Positions 41,802 through 51,634 of a DNA stretch of 64,000 nt are shown here, one piece after another; the first letter of the stretch is position 1; each line of letters opens with the position of its first letter. The notes below the pieces were generated by a model. That model saw only the letters and a list, made by a program, of their open reading frames with translations, was not told the origin of the DNA and made no database searches. The DNA is from Vibrio fortis (GTDB taxonomy: Bacteria > Pseudomonadota > Gammaproteobacteria > Enterobacterales > Vibrionaceae): contig NZ_AP025487.1 of NCBI RefSeq assembly GCF_024347475.1, positions 1,860,001 to 1,924,000 of the forward strand. Direction: 5' to 3'. A program made the translations under genes and the position numbers.

Positions 41802-43424
41802 ATGCGCTCAACAATAACGTTTAAAATACTGGTAGCACTGGCGGTAGTATTCTCCCTACTCCTCGCTATCTCTACATACTTTCAATACACCCAACAGAAG
41901 CAACTTGTAAACTCAGTCTTGAGTGAGCAACTGCACGACAAAGCCAGCAACTATTTCGACAGCCTAAACATGATGATGCTGACAGGCACAATGTCGCAAA
42001 AAGAGACACTACGCCATAAGGCATTAGCCCAAGAAGGCATCGAAGATGTTCGCGTGCTTAGAGCAGACACAGTAAGCAAGCTTTATGGCCCAGGTGGCGC
42101 TGATCAGCAACCAAAAGACTACATCGATAAGCGCGCACTGGCAGGCGAAACGGTTATTGAACCGTTCAGCGCAGATTGGGGCAAAGGACTGGTCATCGCC
42201 CTACCCATGAAATCAAGCGAAAACTATCGCGGAACCAATTGTGTCTCTTGTCATATGGCACCAGAGGGAGAAGTACTGGGCGCAATTCGTCTAGAATACA
42301 ACTTGAGCCATGTAAATGACCTTATTCATACTCAAACCGTTACTGCTATCGCCATCATGGCCGTGATCTCTTTTGTAGGCTTTGCTTTAACCATGGGCCT
42401 TATCCGCAAGATCATTGTTCGTCCTCTTCAGCAAACAGCACGCTTTATGACTCAAGTGAGTGACGATAAGAACCTATCAGAAAGACTGCCAATTGAGCGT
42501 AATGATGAGATTGGCTCTCTATCAGGTGCCATTAACTCTTTCATGAAGACGGTTTCGAACAGCTTAGGTCAAGTACAAGAGACTTCGCATAAGCTGAACG
42601 CGTCTGCCAATCAGTTGACCAGTGTGGCTCACATTACTGAGACCGCTGCCAGTGATCAGCAAGGTGAAACGGCAGAAGTGCAAAGCAACATAGAAGGGAT
42701 TCAAGCGCAGCAAGTCAGTGCCGAGCAGGCGACGGTTACTGCGTCTAACCTTATTAATCATACTGCTGATGTCGCGTTCAAAAGCGCAAACCAAGCTCAT
42801 GACGCGAGTAATGAGATTAAAAACCTTGTCACCAGTATCGAAGAAGTAAAAGAGAAGATCTCTTCACTCAATCAACAAACGGGTGAAGTGTCTTCGATCT
42901 TAACCGTAATTCACGGAATCGCTGAGCAAACCAACCTACTTGCACTCAACGCGGCCATTGAAGCTGCGCGTGCAGGTGAGCAAGGGCGTGGATTTGCAGT
43001 GGTTGCTGATGAAGTTCGTCACCTAGCCTCTCGCACAGCGGAAGCAACGGGTAATATTGAGTCAATCATTCATCAATTCCAGCAAGGCAGTGAACAGTCA
43101 CTGCAGTCTGCAGACCATGTCTGCGCTCAAGCTTACCAAAGCTCGACAGATATCGAAGCGCTTGCAGCAGAGATGAATGGCGTGGTTGAAGAGATGAAGC
43201 AAGTGCTAGCACACGCTCAAGACATTCAGCACCAGACTCAATCTACAACATATGCGACCAAAGATGTGCAGAATAAGGTTGAAGCGATCACCTCACACGC
43301 AAACAATACCTCTCAGTCAGCTGCAAGCACGCGCGACATCAGTAATGACCTTGAAGATCTTTCAAATCACTTAGAGAGCTTAATTAACCAATTTACATTG
43401 TCTGATAAGCAGCAAAATCACTAA
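41802..43424 (+). CDS. Methyl-accepting chemotaxis protein with a periplasmic CxxCH haem motif
   Basis: I take the ATG at 41802 ([20 protein letters not shown]); a GTG three codons earlier is possible. The 540-residue receptor has an N-terminal transmembrane segment, a periplasmic sensor domain (about 30-178), a second transmembrane segment ([20 protein letters not shown]), a HAMP domain and the cytoplasmic signalling hairpin ([40 protein letters not shown]). The sensor domain contains CVSCH at residues 147-151, followed by [12 protein letters not shown]. That is a c-type haem site in the Tll0287/DUF3365-like style, so it may sense redox, oxygen or NO. It is a stand-alone gene followed by a terminator. 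Confidence 0.92.
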   Translation: MRSTITFKILVALAVVFSLLLAISTYFQYTQQKQLVNSVLSEQLHDKASNYFDSLNMMMLTGTMSQKETLRHKALAQEGIEDVRVLRADTVSKLYGPGGADQQPKDYIDKRALAGETVIEPFSADWGKGLVIALPMKSSENYRGTNCVSCHMAPEGEVLGAIRLEYNLSHVNDLIHTQTVTAIAIMAVISFVGFALTMGLIRKIIVRPLQQTARFMTQVSDDKNLSERLPIERNDEIGSLSGAINSFMKTVSNSLGQVQETSHKLNASANQLTSVAHITETAASDQQGETAEVQSNIEGIQAQQVSAEQATVTASNLINHTADVAFKSANQAHDASNEIKNLVTSIEEVKEKISSLNQQTGEVSSILTVIHGIAEQTNLLALNAAIEAARAGEQGRGFAVVADEVRHLASRTAEATGNIESIIHQFQQGSEQSLQSADHVCAQAYQSSTDIEALAAEMNGVVEEMKQVLAHAQDIQHQTQSTTYATKDVQNKVEAITSHANNTSQSAASTRDISNDLEDLSNHLESLINQFTLSDKQQNH

Positions 43425-43447
43425 GTACCTACCCCAACAAAACGAAC

Positions 43448-43482
43448 AAAGGCCGACAGATAGAGTAAAAAGTCGGCCTTTA
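43448..43482 (+). terminator. Terminator of the chemoreceptor gene
   Basis: AAAGGCCGAC and GTCGGCCTTT pair around a 14-nt loop, 24 nt after the stop. Confidence 0.8.
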
Positions 43483-43691
43483 ACGAAAATTTAGTCCATA
43501 TAGGGAATATTTCTTTCTTCAACTAACAATAAAGGTTGAAGCTCTCTGTGTGACAGGTAATATGTTCCATTGATTTAAAAAGTTTATACAACTCAATGTT
43601 TCGATTGTTTTTTGTTCAAGTATCAGAAAATTAAAACTATCGTGAATTAGCATTGGGTTGAATTTGTCCCTCAATGGAGAATGAAACCAAC

Positions 43692-45092
43692 ATGACTTAC
43701 GCGCCTGTAAAAGACGTACTTGGCGGCAAGCTAGCGGTAGACAGTGAAGTAACTGTTCGCGGCTGGATCCGTTCACGTCGTGATTCCAAAGCTGGAATCT
43801 CTTTCCTTGCCATTTATGACGGCTCTTGTTTCGACCCGATTCAGGCCGTGGTCCCAAATAATCTTAATAATTACGAAAACGAAGTACTAAAGCTAACAAC
43901 TGGCTGCTCTGTTGAAGTAACTGGTAAGATTGTTGAGTCTCCTGCGAAAGGTCAAGACTTCGAACTTGCTGCAACTGACGTGAAAGTTGTTGGTTGGGTT
44001 GAAGACGCAGAAACTTACCCAATGGCGAAAACTCGTCACTCTATCGAGTACCTTCGTGAAGTAGCACACCTACGTCCACGTACTAACGTGATCGGTGCAG
44101 TTGCACGTGTTCGTAACTGTCTATCTCAAGCGATTCACCGCTTCTACCACGAGCAAGGTTTCTTCTGGGTATCTGCTCCGCTGATCACAGCTTCTGATGC
44201 AGAAGGTGCAGGTGAAATGTTCCGCGTTTCTACGCTAGACATGGAAAACCTACCTCGCACAGAGAAAGGCGATGTTGACTACAACGAAGATTTCTTCGGT
44301 AAAGAGACATTCCTGACAGTATCTGGCCAGCTAAACGCAGAAGCTTACGCTTGTGCACTGAGCAAAGTTTACACGTTCGGTCCTACGTTCCGTGCTGAAA
44401 ACTCAAACACAAGCCGCCACCTAGCTGAATTCTGGATGGTTGAGCCTGAAGTTGCATTCGCTGACCTAGAAGACGTTGCTAAGCTGTCTGAAGACATGCT
44501 TAAGTTCGTATTCAAAGCAGTACTTGAAGAGTGCCGTGATGACCTTGAGTTCTTCGCTCAGCGCATCGACAAAGAAGCAATCACTCGTCTAGAGCAGTTT
44601 GTTTCTTCTGATTTCGCACAAGTTGACTACACTGACGCAATCCAAATCCTTCTAGATTCTGGTCGTGAGTTCGAGTTCCCTGTTGAATGGGGTATCGACA
44701 TGTCTTCTGAGCACGAGCGCTTCCTAGCAGAAGAGCACTTCAAAGCACCTGTAATCGTTAAGAACTACCCGAAAGACATCAAAGCATTCTACATGCGTGC
44801 AAACGATGACGGTAAGACGGTAGCGGCAATGGACGTACTAGCACCTGGCATCGGTGAAATCATCGGTGGTTCTCAGCGTGAAGAGCGTCTAGACATTCTA
44901 GACGAGCGTATGCGTGAAGTTGGTATCGACCCAGAGCACATGAGCTGGTACCGCGACCTACGTAAATACGGCACAGTGCCACACGCAGGCTTCGGTCTGG
45001 GCTTTGAGCGTCTAGTATCTTACGTAACTGGCATGGGTAACGTTCGTGACGTGATTCCATTCCCACGTACACCTCGCTCTGCGAACTTCTAA
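43692..45092 (+). CDS. asnS: Asparaginyl-tRNA synthetase
   Basis: The ATG at 43692 ([20 protein letters not shown]) gives 466 residues, the length of E. coli AsnS, with GGAG upstream; an in-frame ATG six codons earlier overlaps that site. It is a class II enzyme charging tRNA-Asn. The OB-fold anticodon-binding domain is at 1-110 ([20 protein letters not shown]). Catalytic motif 2 is [20 protein letters not shown], with [20 protein letters not shown] next to it. Motif 3 is [20 protein letters not shown]. Codon usage is that of a highly expressed gene. Confidence 0.98.
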   Translation: MTYAPVKDVLGGKLAVDSEVTVRGWIRSRRDSKAGISFLAIYDGSCFDPIQAVVPNNLNNYENEVLKLTTGCSVEVTGKIVESPAKGQDFELAATDVKVVGWVEDAETYPMAKTRHSIEYLREVAHLRPRTNVIGAVARVRNCLSQAIHRFYHEQGFFWVSAPLITASDAEGAGEMFRVSTLDMENLPRTEKGDVDYNEDFFGKETFLTVSGQLNAEAYACALSKVYTFGPTFRAENSNTSRHLAEFWMVEPEVAFADLEDVAKLSEDMLKFVFKAVLEECRDDLEFFAQRIDKEAITRLEQFVSSDFAQVDYTDAIQILLDSGREFEFPVEWGIDMSSEHERFLAEEHFKAPVIVKNYPKDIKAFYMRANDDGKTVAAMDVLAPGIGEIIGGSQREERLDILDERMREVGIDPEHMSWYRDLRKYGTVPHAGFGLGFERLVSYVTGMGNVRDVIPFPRTPRSANF

Positions 45093-45127
45093 TTCCGCTA
45101 TAAGCACGAATTAAAAGAACGAAATCA

Positions 45128-45157
45128 AAAACCTCCGCATTTGCGGAGGTTTTTTTA
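45128..45157. terminator. Terminator of asnS
   Basis: AAACCTCCGCA and TGCGGAGGTTT form a stem with a run of seven T. The A-run on the other side could also stop the converging protease gene. Confidence 0.92.
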
Positions 45158-45175
45158 TTGGAATAAACCGAAGGA

Positions 45176-46354
45176 CTATTCCCCCGCGTGTCGTACCAAG
45201 AAATGGTCCAATAGAATCTTTTCAACCGATCCTTTGCTTGCATCGACGTGGAGTGGCTTGAATTCAACAATCAATTGGTCACCTTTCTGTTCGAAAGCGT
45301 TCACCTTCAACAACAGACTCTCGTTGTCAGCCTTGATATTATGAGCAACCTGACGGCCATTGATGAACAGATCAAATGCTGGTGCTTTAGGGTTAGCTGG
45401 AATCACGGTTTCAAAGGTATAACGCTCGCCGTCCGCTGCATATACGGTATTGTAGATACCGCCATCTTCAGTCCAATACGTACCATTAAAGTCCATATTT
45501 TCTGCGCGCCAGTAGCTGTAAAACGCGTGGAGATCTTCAATGGTGTGCTGCGTTTGATGCGTCCATTTCACTTCACTCAGCTCAACGGTTTCTGTGTAGC
45601 TAAAGCCATGTGTTTTCATATCACGTTTCAGGCTGTCTAAACGACCAATAACGTCATCAAAAGTATCTTGCCAACCAAGCTCGCCGTAATATTGCAGGCC
45701 AATCTCGCCCAAAATGTAGTATTCGCCTTCACGCTCAATCGTGATGCCCGAACCGGAATCACCGTGAATCGCTAACCACTGAAGATCGCTTTGCGGCATA
45801 ATGACTGGCTCGTACTTATATTCGGCCAACCATTTTTTGTCGGTCTCATTGTACTTAACAAACTTTTTGCCACCATTTCGGCCATTATAGTTTCCATAGC
45901 CAATGTTGTTCACTTCATAGATTTCGTCATAGCTAAACATGCCTTTTTCCGGAAGTTTAGCGGGCTTTATACCAGTTATTGGTGTATCTAATCGAACAAG
46001 AGCAAAGTCATAAAAGCCGTCCGTAAACTCGTATTCCCCCCATTCTCCGTTTGGATCAGTGCTTGCTCGTGATGAATGTACAACTTGATACACACCATTC
46101 TTGTCTTTTTTGAATGATGAGCACGTGACGGTATTTCGATAACCTTCGCTTTTTGACCCCGCGACATGATTCGCTGTGATAACCCAGTACGGGTCAATAA
46201 GCGTCGCAGAACCTGCATTCATGTGACAGGCAAAATCAAATTTGCTTTGCAGTGCAAACTCTTTGTGCTGAGTCACGGAGCGGTCCAGCTTTCCGATACC
46301 AGCGTGCGCTGAGAATGTCGCTAGAATAGCCGATGCAAGAATTAGTTTTTTCAT
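45176..46354 (-). CDS. Secreted trypsin-like serine protease
   Basis: A 392-residue exported S1 protease. The signal peptide is MKKLILASAILATFSAHA. The catalytic triad is complete: His63 (VITANHVAG), Asp116 (YDFALVRLD) and Ser200 (HGDSGSGI). The protease domain covers about 20-245. A C-terminal region of about 145 residues follows, with SEVKWTHQTQHTIEDLHAFY, YTFETVIPANPKAPAFDLFI and KPLHVDASKGSVEKILLDHF, which looks like a separate beta-sandwich. There is no GlyGly-CTERM tail. It is co-transcribed with a secreted protein gene that ends 2 nt before its start. Target proteins are unknown; secretion through the type II system is plausible but not shown. Confidence 0.88.
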   Translation of the reverse strand: MKKLILASAILATFSAHAGIGKLDRSVTQHKEFALQSKFDFACHMNAGSATLIDPYWVITANHVAGSKSEGYRNTVTCSSFKKDKNGVYQVVHSSRASTDPNGEWGEYEFTDGFYDFALVRLDTPITGIKPAKLPEKGMFSYDEIYEVNNIGYGNYNGRNGGKKFVKYNETDKKWLAEYKYEPVIMPQSDLQWLAIHGDSGSGITIEREGEYYILGEIGLQYYGELGWQDTFDDVIGRLDSLKRDMKTHGFSYTETVELSEVKWTHQTQHTIEDLHAFYSYWRAENMDFNGTYWTEDGGIYNTVYAADGERYTFETVIPANPKAPAFDLFINGRQVAHNIKADNESLLLKVNAFEQKGDQLIVEFKPLHVDASKGSVEKILLDHFLVRHAGE

Positions 46355-46356
46355 AA

Positions 46357-47055
46357 TTATCGTACCTCCATCAACTGAATGGCTTCTAGGGCGTGGTATC
46401 CCTTATCTTGCTCAAAATCGAACTGTCGAGGGCTACGTTGGTAACTAACAGTCAGTATCTCGTCCGGCGACGTCGCATGAAAACGAATCGTATTCTTTAC
46501 GCTGGTCATATGGAAAGTGATGTCATTTTGAACTGTTGTGCAGTGGTTTCTTAGACAAGCAGTCACATCGGAAGATGACAACCAATTATGCGTGTAGAGC
46601 TCTACAACGAACTCACCCTCTTTTCCTGGTCGAACGGTAAACTCATAACCGCCAGTGCCATGAATCATGGCAGAATCCGCCAACTGGTCGCTGTAATCTA
46701 GAGAACTTCCTCCATCCCAGAAATAGCGATTGCCGACAGCGTTCTTAGTGGAGCTGTTCTTCACTTTCTCTAAATCACCAATTTCGCTTACGAACGAGAT
46801 ATAATTCACATCGGGCTTCGCTACGTGTTGATGTTCACCGTACCAAAAAGACCAATCCAATCCGTCTAGCTCAACCTCGTTAGCATAGCGATAACGACCT
46901 TCTTCAAGCTCGTAACCATAGAATTCACTCACCAAAATCAGTCCATGACTTTCTACTTCATTCACATTCGACAGATTGTTTAAATCAACAGCCAGTTCAC
47001 TACTTTGAGCGGCACTAACCATCAACCCCATTGCTAAAATACTCATTTTATTCAT
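46357..47055 (-). CDS. Secreted protein of unknown function, partner of the trypsin-like protease
   Basis: The ATG at 47055 (MNKMSILAMGLMVSAAQSSE) has AGAGGAAT upstream; the frame is open a further 24 codons but without support. The 232-residue product has a short signal peptide and a beta-rich mature domain (GLILVSEFYGYELEEGRYRY, VELDGLDWSFWYGEHQHVA, YEFTVRPGKEGEFVVELYTH) with a CLRNHC cysteine pair that could form a disulphide. I recognise no family. The gap to the protease gene is 2 nt, so it may be a co-secreted partner, inhibitor or substrate-binding subunit. That is inference from operon structure only. Confidence 0.7.
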   Translation of the reverse strand: MNKMSILAMGLMVSAAQSSELAVDLNNLSNVNEVESHGLILVSEFYGYELEEGRYRYANEVELDGLDWSFWYGEHQHVAKPDVNYISFVSEIGDLEKVKNSSTKNAVGNRYFWDGGSSLDYSDQLADSAMIHGTGGYEFTVRPGKEGEFVVELYTHNWLSSSDVTACLRNHCTTVQNDITFHMTSVKNTIRFHATSPDEILTVSYQRSPRQFDFEQDKGYHALEAIQLMEVR

Positions 47056-47422
47056 GTTTATTCCTCTCAACTGAACAATACGATTGTATGAAAGAGAAAT
47101 TAACAAGGTGTAAGCCACTGTAAGCACATCAACCGGTTTATTAATGGCCGCACGACCAATAATTGACGTGAATACAATGAGATTCTTCCACTGTTCAATT
47201 TGTTAGTAGCTTGAGGTTGGGGTCAACATTTTGGCGACAGCTAACATTTTCTTAGAAAGCACTTACTTAAGCTTACGTATAGCAGGGGTATTACATTTGG
47301 TAGGAGTCTAAATTGACGCGACTAAGTGAGATGTTCATCAATTTAACAAGGAAAATCAAAAGGAGCGAGGAAGTGATCTGTTCTCCCCAACTCCTTAGCA
47401 AGTGCGTACTATTGGTAATCGA
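47056..47422. other. Intergenic region upstream of the secreted-protein operon
   Basis: This 367-bp gap should contain the promoter of the secreted protein/protease operon. I see no credible gene, terminator or structured RNA in it. Confidence 0.45.
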
Positions 47423-47629
47423 CTAGGATTGTTCTTGTTTTTCAGCGTAACGAATGGCCAACGCGCAAATACCAAACAAAACAAATGGGATAGCAGCCGT
47501 GGTGTATTCAGTCCATGCCATATCAGCAAAGGCTTTTGCCAATAACACATGGCCAAAAATCAATAGTACCGCACACACGATAGCGACTAGGATAAGTTTG
47601 ATTTCATTTCCAGCAGGTGATTTCAACAT
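47423..47629 (-). CDS. Small two-helix membrane protein (68 aa)
   Basis: The ATG at 47629 has GGAGAAAC upstream; the longer frame from 47665 is not supported. The 68-residue product has two transmembrane helices (EIKLILVAIVCAVLLIFGHV and TAAIPFVLFGICALAIRYAE) and a charged tail (EKQEQS). No known family. It lies 107 nt downstream of the MocR-type regulator gene on the same strand, so transcriptional coupling is possible but unproven. Confidence 0.65.
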   Translation of the reverse strand: MLKSPAGNEIKLILVAIVCAVLLIFGHVLLAKAFADMAWTEYTTAAIPFVLFGICALAIRYAEKQEQS

Positions 47630-47735
47630 AACGGTTTCTCCAATATTTGGTCTACCGTTATTCAAACACAGATTATGTTGTTAAAAGGCGTACAGTTATG
47701 CCTGATTCAAGGCGTACAGTTTTTTATCTCTAAGT

Positions 47736-49142
47736 TTATGACTGACGCGACAGTTGATGAGCTAATTGACCTACGAGTTTTAACGCCAAGCGGCGCTCTT
47801 GATTGAACTCGTGAGAAAAGTTAAGTCGAATGGCATGAGAGACCGAATCACTATCACTGAACAAATCACCCGAAGCGATACTGATCCCCTCTTCCATCGC
47901 CTGCTTGTAGAGTTTATGACTATTGAAGGATTCAGGGAAACGAACCCAAATAAAATAACCACCTTGTGGCTCTTCTAGTTCAATAGAAGCCGGAAAATAT
48001 TCTCTCACGGCACTTATAAACTCTTGCTTTCGCGCTTGTAGGTGCTTGCGCAGCTTACGCAGGTGGTTATCGTAGCTTTCATGAGTCAAAAAGTGCGCTA
48101 CGCCCAACTGTACGGGTGCGCTGCTTGATAGCGTTGAAAGAAGCTGCTGCTTTTGGATCTGATTATGGTAACGAGCGTTAACAACCCAACCTACGCGATA
48201 CCCCGGACATAAGCTCTTAGAGTACGAGCCACACAACAAAACAGAGTCGTTAATGTCATAGGCTTTCAGTGGTTTAGGCTTTTCTCCGTCGTAATAAAGA
48301 TCAGCATAAACGTCATCTTCGATAATAAGAGCCTGATGCTCTTGAGCAATCGCAACCACTTCTTTCTTACTCTTATCTGACAGGCATGTTCCAGTTGGAT
48401 TTTGGAATGTCGTCATCAGCCAACAAGCTTTGACATCATGCTCAATCATCGCTTGTTCAAAGGCCGCGATATTCAAACCATTTTTAGGACAAACCTCTAC
48501 CTCAACGGCATTAAGGCCAAGTCGCTCCACAGCTTGAAGCGCACCATAAAAAGCGGGGGCTTCAATCACAACAGTATCACCCGGTTTGGTGACAGTTTGC
48601 AGACTGAGGTTTAATGCCTCCATCGCACCTGAAGTAATCACGATATCTTGATGGCTGACAACAATTCCTTGCTGTAGATAACGTTGTGCAATTTGACGCC
48701 TTAGAGATTCACTCCCCGGAGGAAGGTTATTGATCACGCTCGCACCTGTCATCTTGCGCCCTGCGCTAGCGAGGTTTCTTGTCAATACAGGAAGTGGGAA
48801 GAGGTCTGGATCTGGGAAAGCAGAACCAAAAGGCACCACTCCCTCTGCAGAACTGGAGGTCAAAAAGTCGAACAGCCTATCGTTAATGGCTCGTTTGGGC
48901 GCTGAAATTTCAGGCCGCGTGACCAAACTTTCAATTTTGGGCGCAACAAAATACCCAGATTGAGGCTTAGCGATGATCCACCCTTCACTTTCTAAAAGCT
49001 GGTACGCCTGCAGTACCGTACTATTACTGACCTTATAGTTACGGCAACTCATACGGACTGACGGGATCTTCTCACCAGATCGCCAAGTATTATTGGCTAT
49101 CTGAGTGCGAATATCCTTTGCCAGCTCTTCGTAACGTGCCAT
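47736..49142 (-). CDS. MocR-type (GntR plus aminotransferase) transcriptional regulator
   Basis: A 468-residue regulator. The N-terminal GntR winged helix (MARYEELAKDIRTQIANNTW, GEKIPSVRMSCRNYKVSNST) is joined by a short linker to a fold-type I aminotransferase domain (about 110-465). The PLP lysine is in LCGSYSKSLCPGYRVGWV, and the YADLYYDGEKPKPLK and NPTGTCLSDKSKKEVV segments are intact. MocR proteins use the PLP domain as a ligand sensor, for example for pyridoxal phosphate or amino acids. The effector and target genes here are unknown. MocR regulators often control divergent genes; the divergent gene here encodes a 99-residue protein. Confidence 0.92.
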   Translation of the reverse strand: MARYEELAKDIRTQIANNTWRSGEKIPSVRMSCRNYKVSNSTVLQAYQLLESEGWIIAKPQSGYFVAPKIESLVTRPEISAPKRAINDRLFDFLTSSSAEGVVPFGSAFPDPDLFPLPVLTRNLASAGRKMTGASVINNLPPGSESLRRQIAQRYLQQGIVVSHQDIVITSGAMEALNLSLQTVTKPGDTVVIEAPAFYGALQAVERLGLNAVEVEVCPKNGLNIAAFEQAMIEHDVKACWLMTTFQNPTGTCLSDKSKKEVVAIAQEHQALIIEDDVYADLYYDGEKPKPLKAYDINDSVLLCGSYSKSLCPGYRVGWVVNARYHNQIQKQQLLSTLSSSAPVQLGVAHFLTHESYDNHLRKLRKHLQARKQEFISAVREYFPASIELEEPQGGYFIWVRFPESFNSHKLYKQAMEEGISIASGDLFSDSDSVSHAIRLNFSHEFNQERRLALKLVGQLAHQLSRQS

Positions 49143-49353
49143 AAATTGTAATACCTAAAGAATCAATAAACCCAATACTCTAGCATTAACATGGGCTTAG
49201 GTTATAGCTATCCCACTGATTAAACGTCATTTATATAATTGTGTGAAAAACTTCACAGAACTACTGACGCGCTCTGTTAACTTTGATGCATAGCGAGAAC
49301 TTTATATCGCTCTAAACTTATACAGATGTTCACAATAATAATGCGAGACCATA

Positions 49354-49653
49354 ATGAAAAAGATAGAAGCAGAACACTTAGAGTACAAAGGTGAATCAAA
49401 TGGTGTCCACAGCTGGACAACACCAAGTGGACAGCCTTACTACTGGCACCCAGATTGGCTACACATTGCAGAAGACGCGACAGGCTCACATCCAAAAGAG
49501 AAGCTTGATGTTGTCGATGACCAACCCGCGACTCAAAAACATGCTGTATCGGCGATTTTGAAACACATCAATAAATGGGCTGCTGACAAGCTTGCTTCAC
49601 ACCCAGAAATTGAAACAGGTTCGATTGAAGCAGAAATCAACCTTAAGAAGTAA
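49354..49653 (+). CDS. Small hypothetical protein (99 aa)
   Basis: A 99-residue soluble protein (MKKIEAEHLEYKGESNGVHS) with an N-terminal His/Trp/Tyr-rich segment (HSWTTPSGQPYYWHPDWLHI) and a helical C-terminus (AVSAILKHINKWAADKLASH). No known domain. It is divergent from the MocR gene and precedes the HD-GYP gene by 250 nt. A role cannot be assigned. Confidence 0.7.
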   Translation: MKKIEAEHLEYKGESNGVHSWTTPSGQPYYWHPDWLHIAEDATGSHPKEKLDVVDDQPATQKHAVSAILKHINKWAADKLASHPEIETGSIEAEINLKK

Positions 49654-49905
49654 TACGTCTATGGTTCACTGATTAATCGATAAGATCAGTGAGCCTCATT
49701 CTTTTCCCCATTAACAGTGCTCAGACAAACGCTACACTTAACAATTCTATAAAAGCTTTCACTCAGTTATATCAATTGCCCTTCCTCACCGATAGAATTA
49801 TCAAAATCCATACAGAATAACTATTAAAAAGAAATATTTTTTTGCCAGTCTCGTTCTACTTATAAGTCATTGGAAGCAGACTAGGATAATAACAAGGATT
49901 AATTG

Positions 49906-51408
49906 ATGGATTCTTCACACCACAATACCAATCTAACCACAAAACTGTACGTGCTTGCTGGTGTTCTTTTTGGGACATATGGCAGTAGAGTTTGCCCGAT
50001 GTTAGAAACATTAACAGCGATGGAAACGCTCACCCATGTCAGCATAGTATTTGCAATTTTGCTTGTTATAAGGCTTACCGTTGCCACTCGTTGGGCTGTT
50101 TATCAACAAGGGCAGTACATCAAACTTGATACGGCTCTATTTTTCCTTATCAGTATTCCACTCGCCACATACTACAACCTTGGCTATGAGTTCCCTCTTG
50201 ATAGTAATCTGAAGGTTCTGTTTGGAATGGCTCTGTTTGGTTTCTTTACAGGCAGTATTCTGGAACTCGAGTCCAAACTTAAGCAGATGGAGACTTATCA
50301 TGCTCAAGGGACGAATGACGTCCAACTCAGCGGCGTTCGCCAGTCTTTAGTTAAGCAGTTAATAAGCCTAGTGATGGTGCTACTCACATCTCTTACCCTG
50401 ATGCTGAGCATGGTGGCAATCAAAGATGTTTTTTGGCTTGAGCATAATCCTGATCGCATCTTAGATGGCACGGGTAAAATCAGCATCATGAAAGAGTTTG
50501 CTTACCTATCGCTTGTTTTAGGTGGTTATGCCGTGGTGATCATGACCATGTGGAGCAAACTCATTAAGAAAGTACTCTTAAGTCATGAGTGTGCATTGAT
50601 TGAAGTAACAAAAGGGAATATTCAATCTCGATTACCTGTCTTCAATCATGATGAGCTTGGCTCAATGGCTTTACTCACCAATAACATGCTTGATAGCCTG
50701 CAATCGGTTCAGCAAGAGGTCAAAACCACACGTGATGTGGCGATCGTCAGCCTATCTGCCTTAGCGGAATCTCGTGACAACGAAACAGGTGCGCACATTA
50801 TTCGCACACAAGAGTATGTAAAAGCGTTGGCGGAGCATATGAGCCAATCAGAAAAACACGCGTCATTGCTCACACCCGAATACATTGAACTGCTCTACAA
50901 ATCCGCTCCCCTTCACGATGTGGGTAAAGTTGGCGTTCCTGACAATGTACTACTCAAACCAGGGAAGCTGACTGACGAAGAGTTCGACATCATGAAGAAG
51001 CACCCTGAAATTGGTGCCGAAGCGCTGTCTATTGCAGAGAGTCAACTCGGTAGCTGCTCATTCCTGAGAGTCGCAAAAGAGATATCACTGACTCACCACG
51101 AAAAGTGGAATGGTCAAGGTTACCCAAATCAATTGGCTGGAGAAGATATCCCACTGTCTGGACGATTGATGGCGTTGGCCGATGTGTATGATGCCTTGAT
51201 TTCGAAACGCGTATACAAACCCGCTTTTAGCCACGAGAAAGCGAAAGGCATCATTATCGAGGGGAAAGGCCAGCACTTTGACCCAGATGTTGTTGAAGCT
51301 TTTCTCGCGGTTGAACAACAATTTGTTGAAATTGCCGCAACGCATAAAGATGGCAAGTTAGACCTTAGTGAGCTCGAGAGAGAAAACCTTACTTTACAAC
51401 CCGCTTAG
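49906..51408 (+). CDS. Membrane HD-GYP c-di-GMP phosphodiesterase
   Basis: The ATG at 49906 has AAGGA upstream. The 500-residue protein has several transmembrane segments in the first 230 residues (TKLYVLAGVLFGTYG, VSIVFAILLVIRLTV, ALFFLISIPLATYY, SLVMVLLTSLTLMLSMVAI, YLSLVLGGYAVVIMTM), a HAMP-like linker (SRLPVFNHDELGSMALLTNN) and an HD-GYP domain from about 280. The HD motif is LHDVGKVGVPD, the second His is in TGAHIIRTQEYV, and HHEKWNGQGYP gives the GYP signature, all intact. It should cleave c-di-GMP to pGpG and GMP. The membrane part has no recognised sensor family. A terminator follows. Confidence 0.93.
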   Translation: MDSSHHNTNLTTKLYVLAGVLFGTYGSRVCPMLETLTAMETLTHVSIVFAILLVIRLTVATRWAVYQQGQYIKLDTALFFLISIPLATYYNLGYEFPLDSNLKVLFGMALFGFFTGSILELESKLKQMETYHAQGTNDVQLSGVRQSLVKQLISLVMVLLTSLTLMLSMVAIKDVFWLEHNPDRILDGTGKISIMKEFAYLSLVLGGYAVVIMTMWSKLIKKVLLSHECALIEVTKGNIQSRLPVFNHDELGSMALLTNNMLDSLQSVQQEVKTTRDVAIVSLSALAESRDNETGAHIIRTQEYVKALAEHMSQSEKHASLLTPEYIELLYKSAPLHDVGKVGVPDNVLLKPGKLTDEEFDIMKKHPEIGAEALSIAESQLGSCSFLRVAKEISLTHHEKWNGQGYPNQLAGEDIPLSGRLMALADVYDALISKRVYKPAFSHEKAKGIIIEGKGQHFDPDVVEAFLAVEQQFVEIAATHKDGKLDLSELERENLTLQPA

Positions 51409-51457
51409 CTAAGGTCTGCCGACTGCTCACAATTAAGTTAAAACACACTAATTTCTT

Positions 51458-51489
51458 ACACCCTATTGGTTTATCCGTAGGGTGTTTTA
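51458..51489 (+). terminator. Terminator of the HD-GYP gene
   Basis: ACACCCT and AGGGTGT pair around a 14-nt loop, followed by TTTTATT, about 50 nt after the stop. Confidence 0.7.
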
Positions 51490-51634
51490 TTAGATATATT
51501 CGAGCTTTACTCATAAATTCCGTCGAAATAGATTTTTTTTCCGCTTTCTTCCCAATTCATATTGTCTTCAAAATTTCATACAGGTATAAATACCACTAGA
51601 TACTATCCCCTCTCAATTGACATGGATGAAGATT

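Noticed and set aside
43519..43857. 112-codon open frame opposite the start of asnS
   Set aside because: It is antisense to the asnS coding start and reads as a shadow of its codon pattern.
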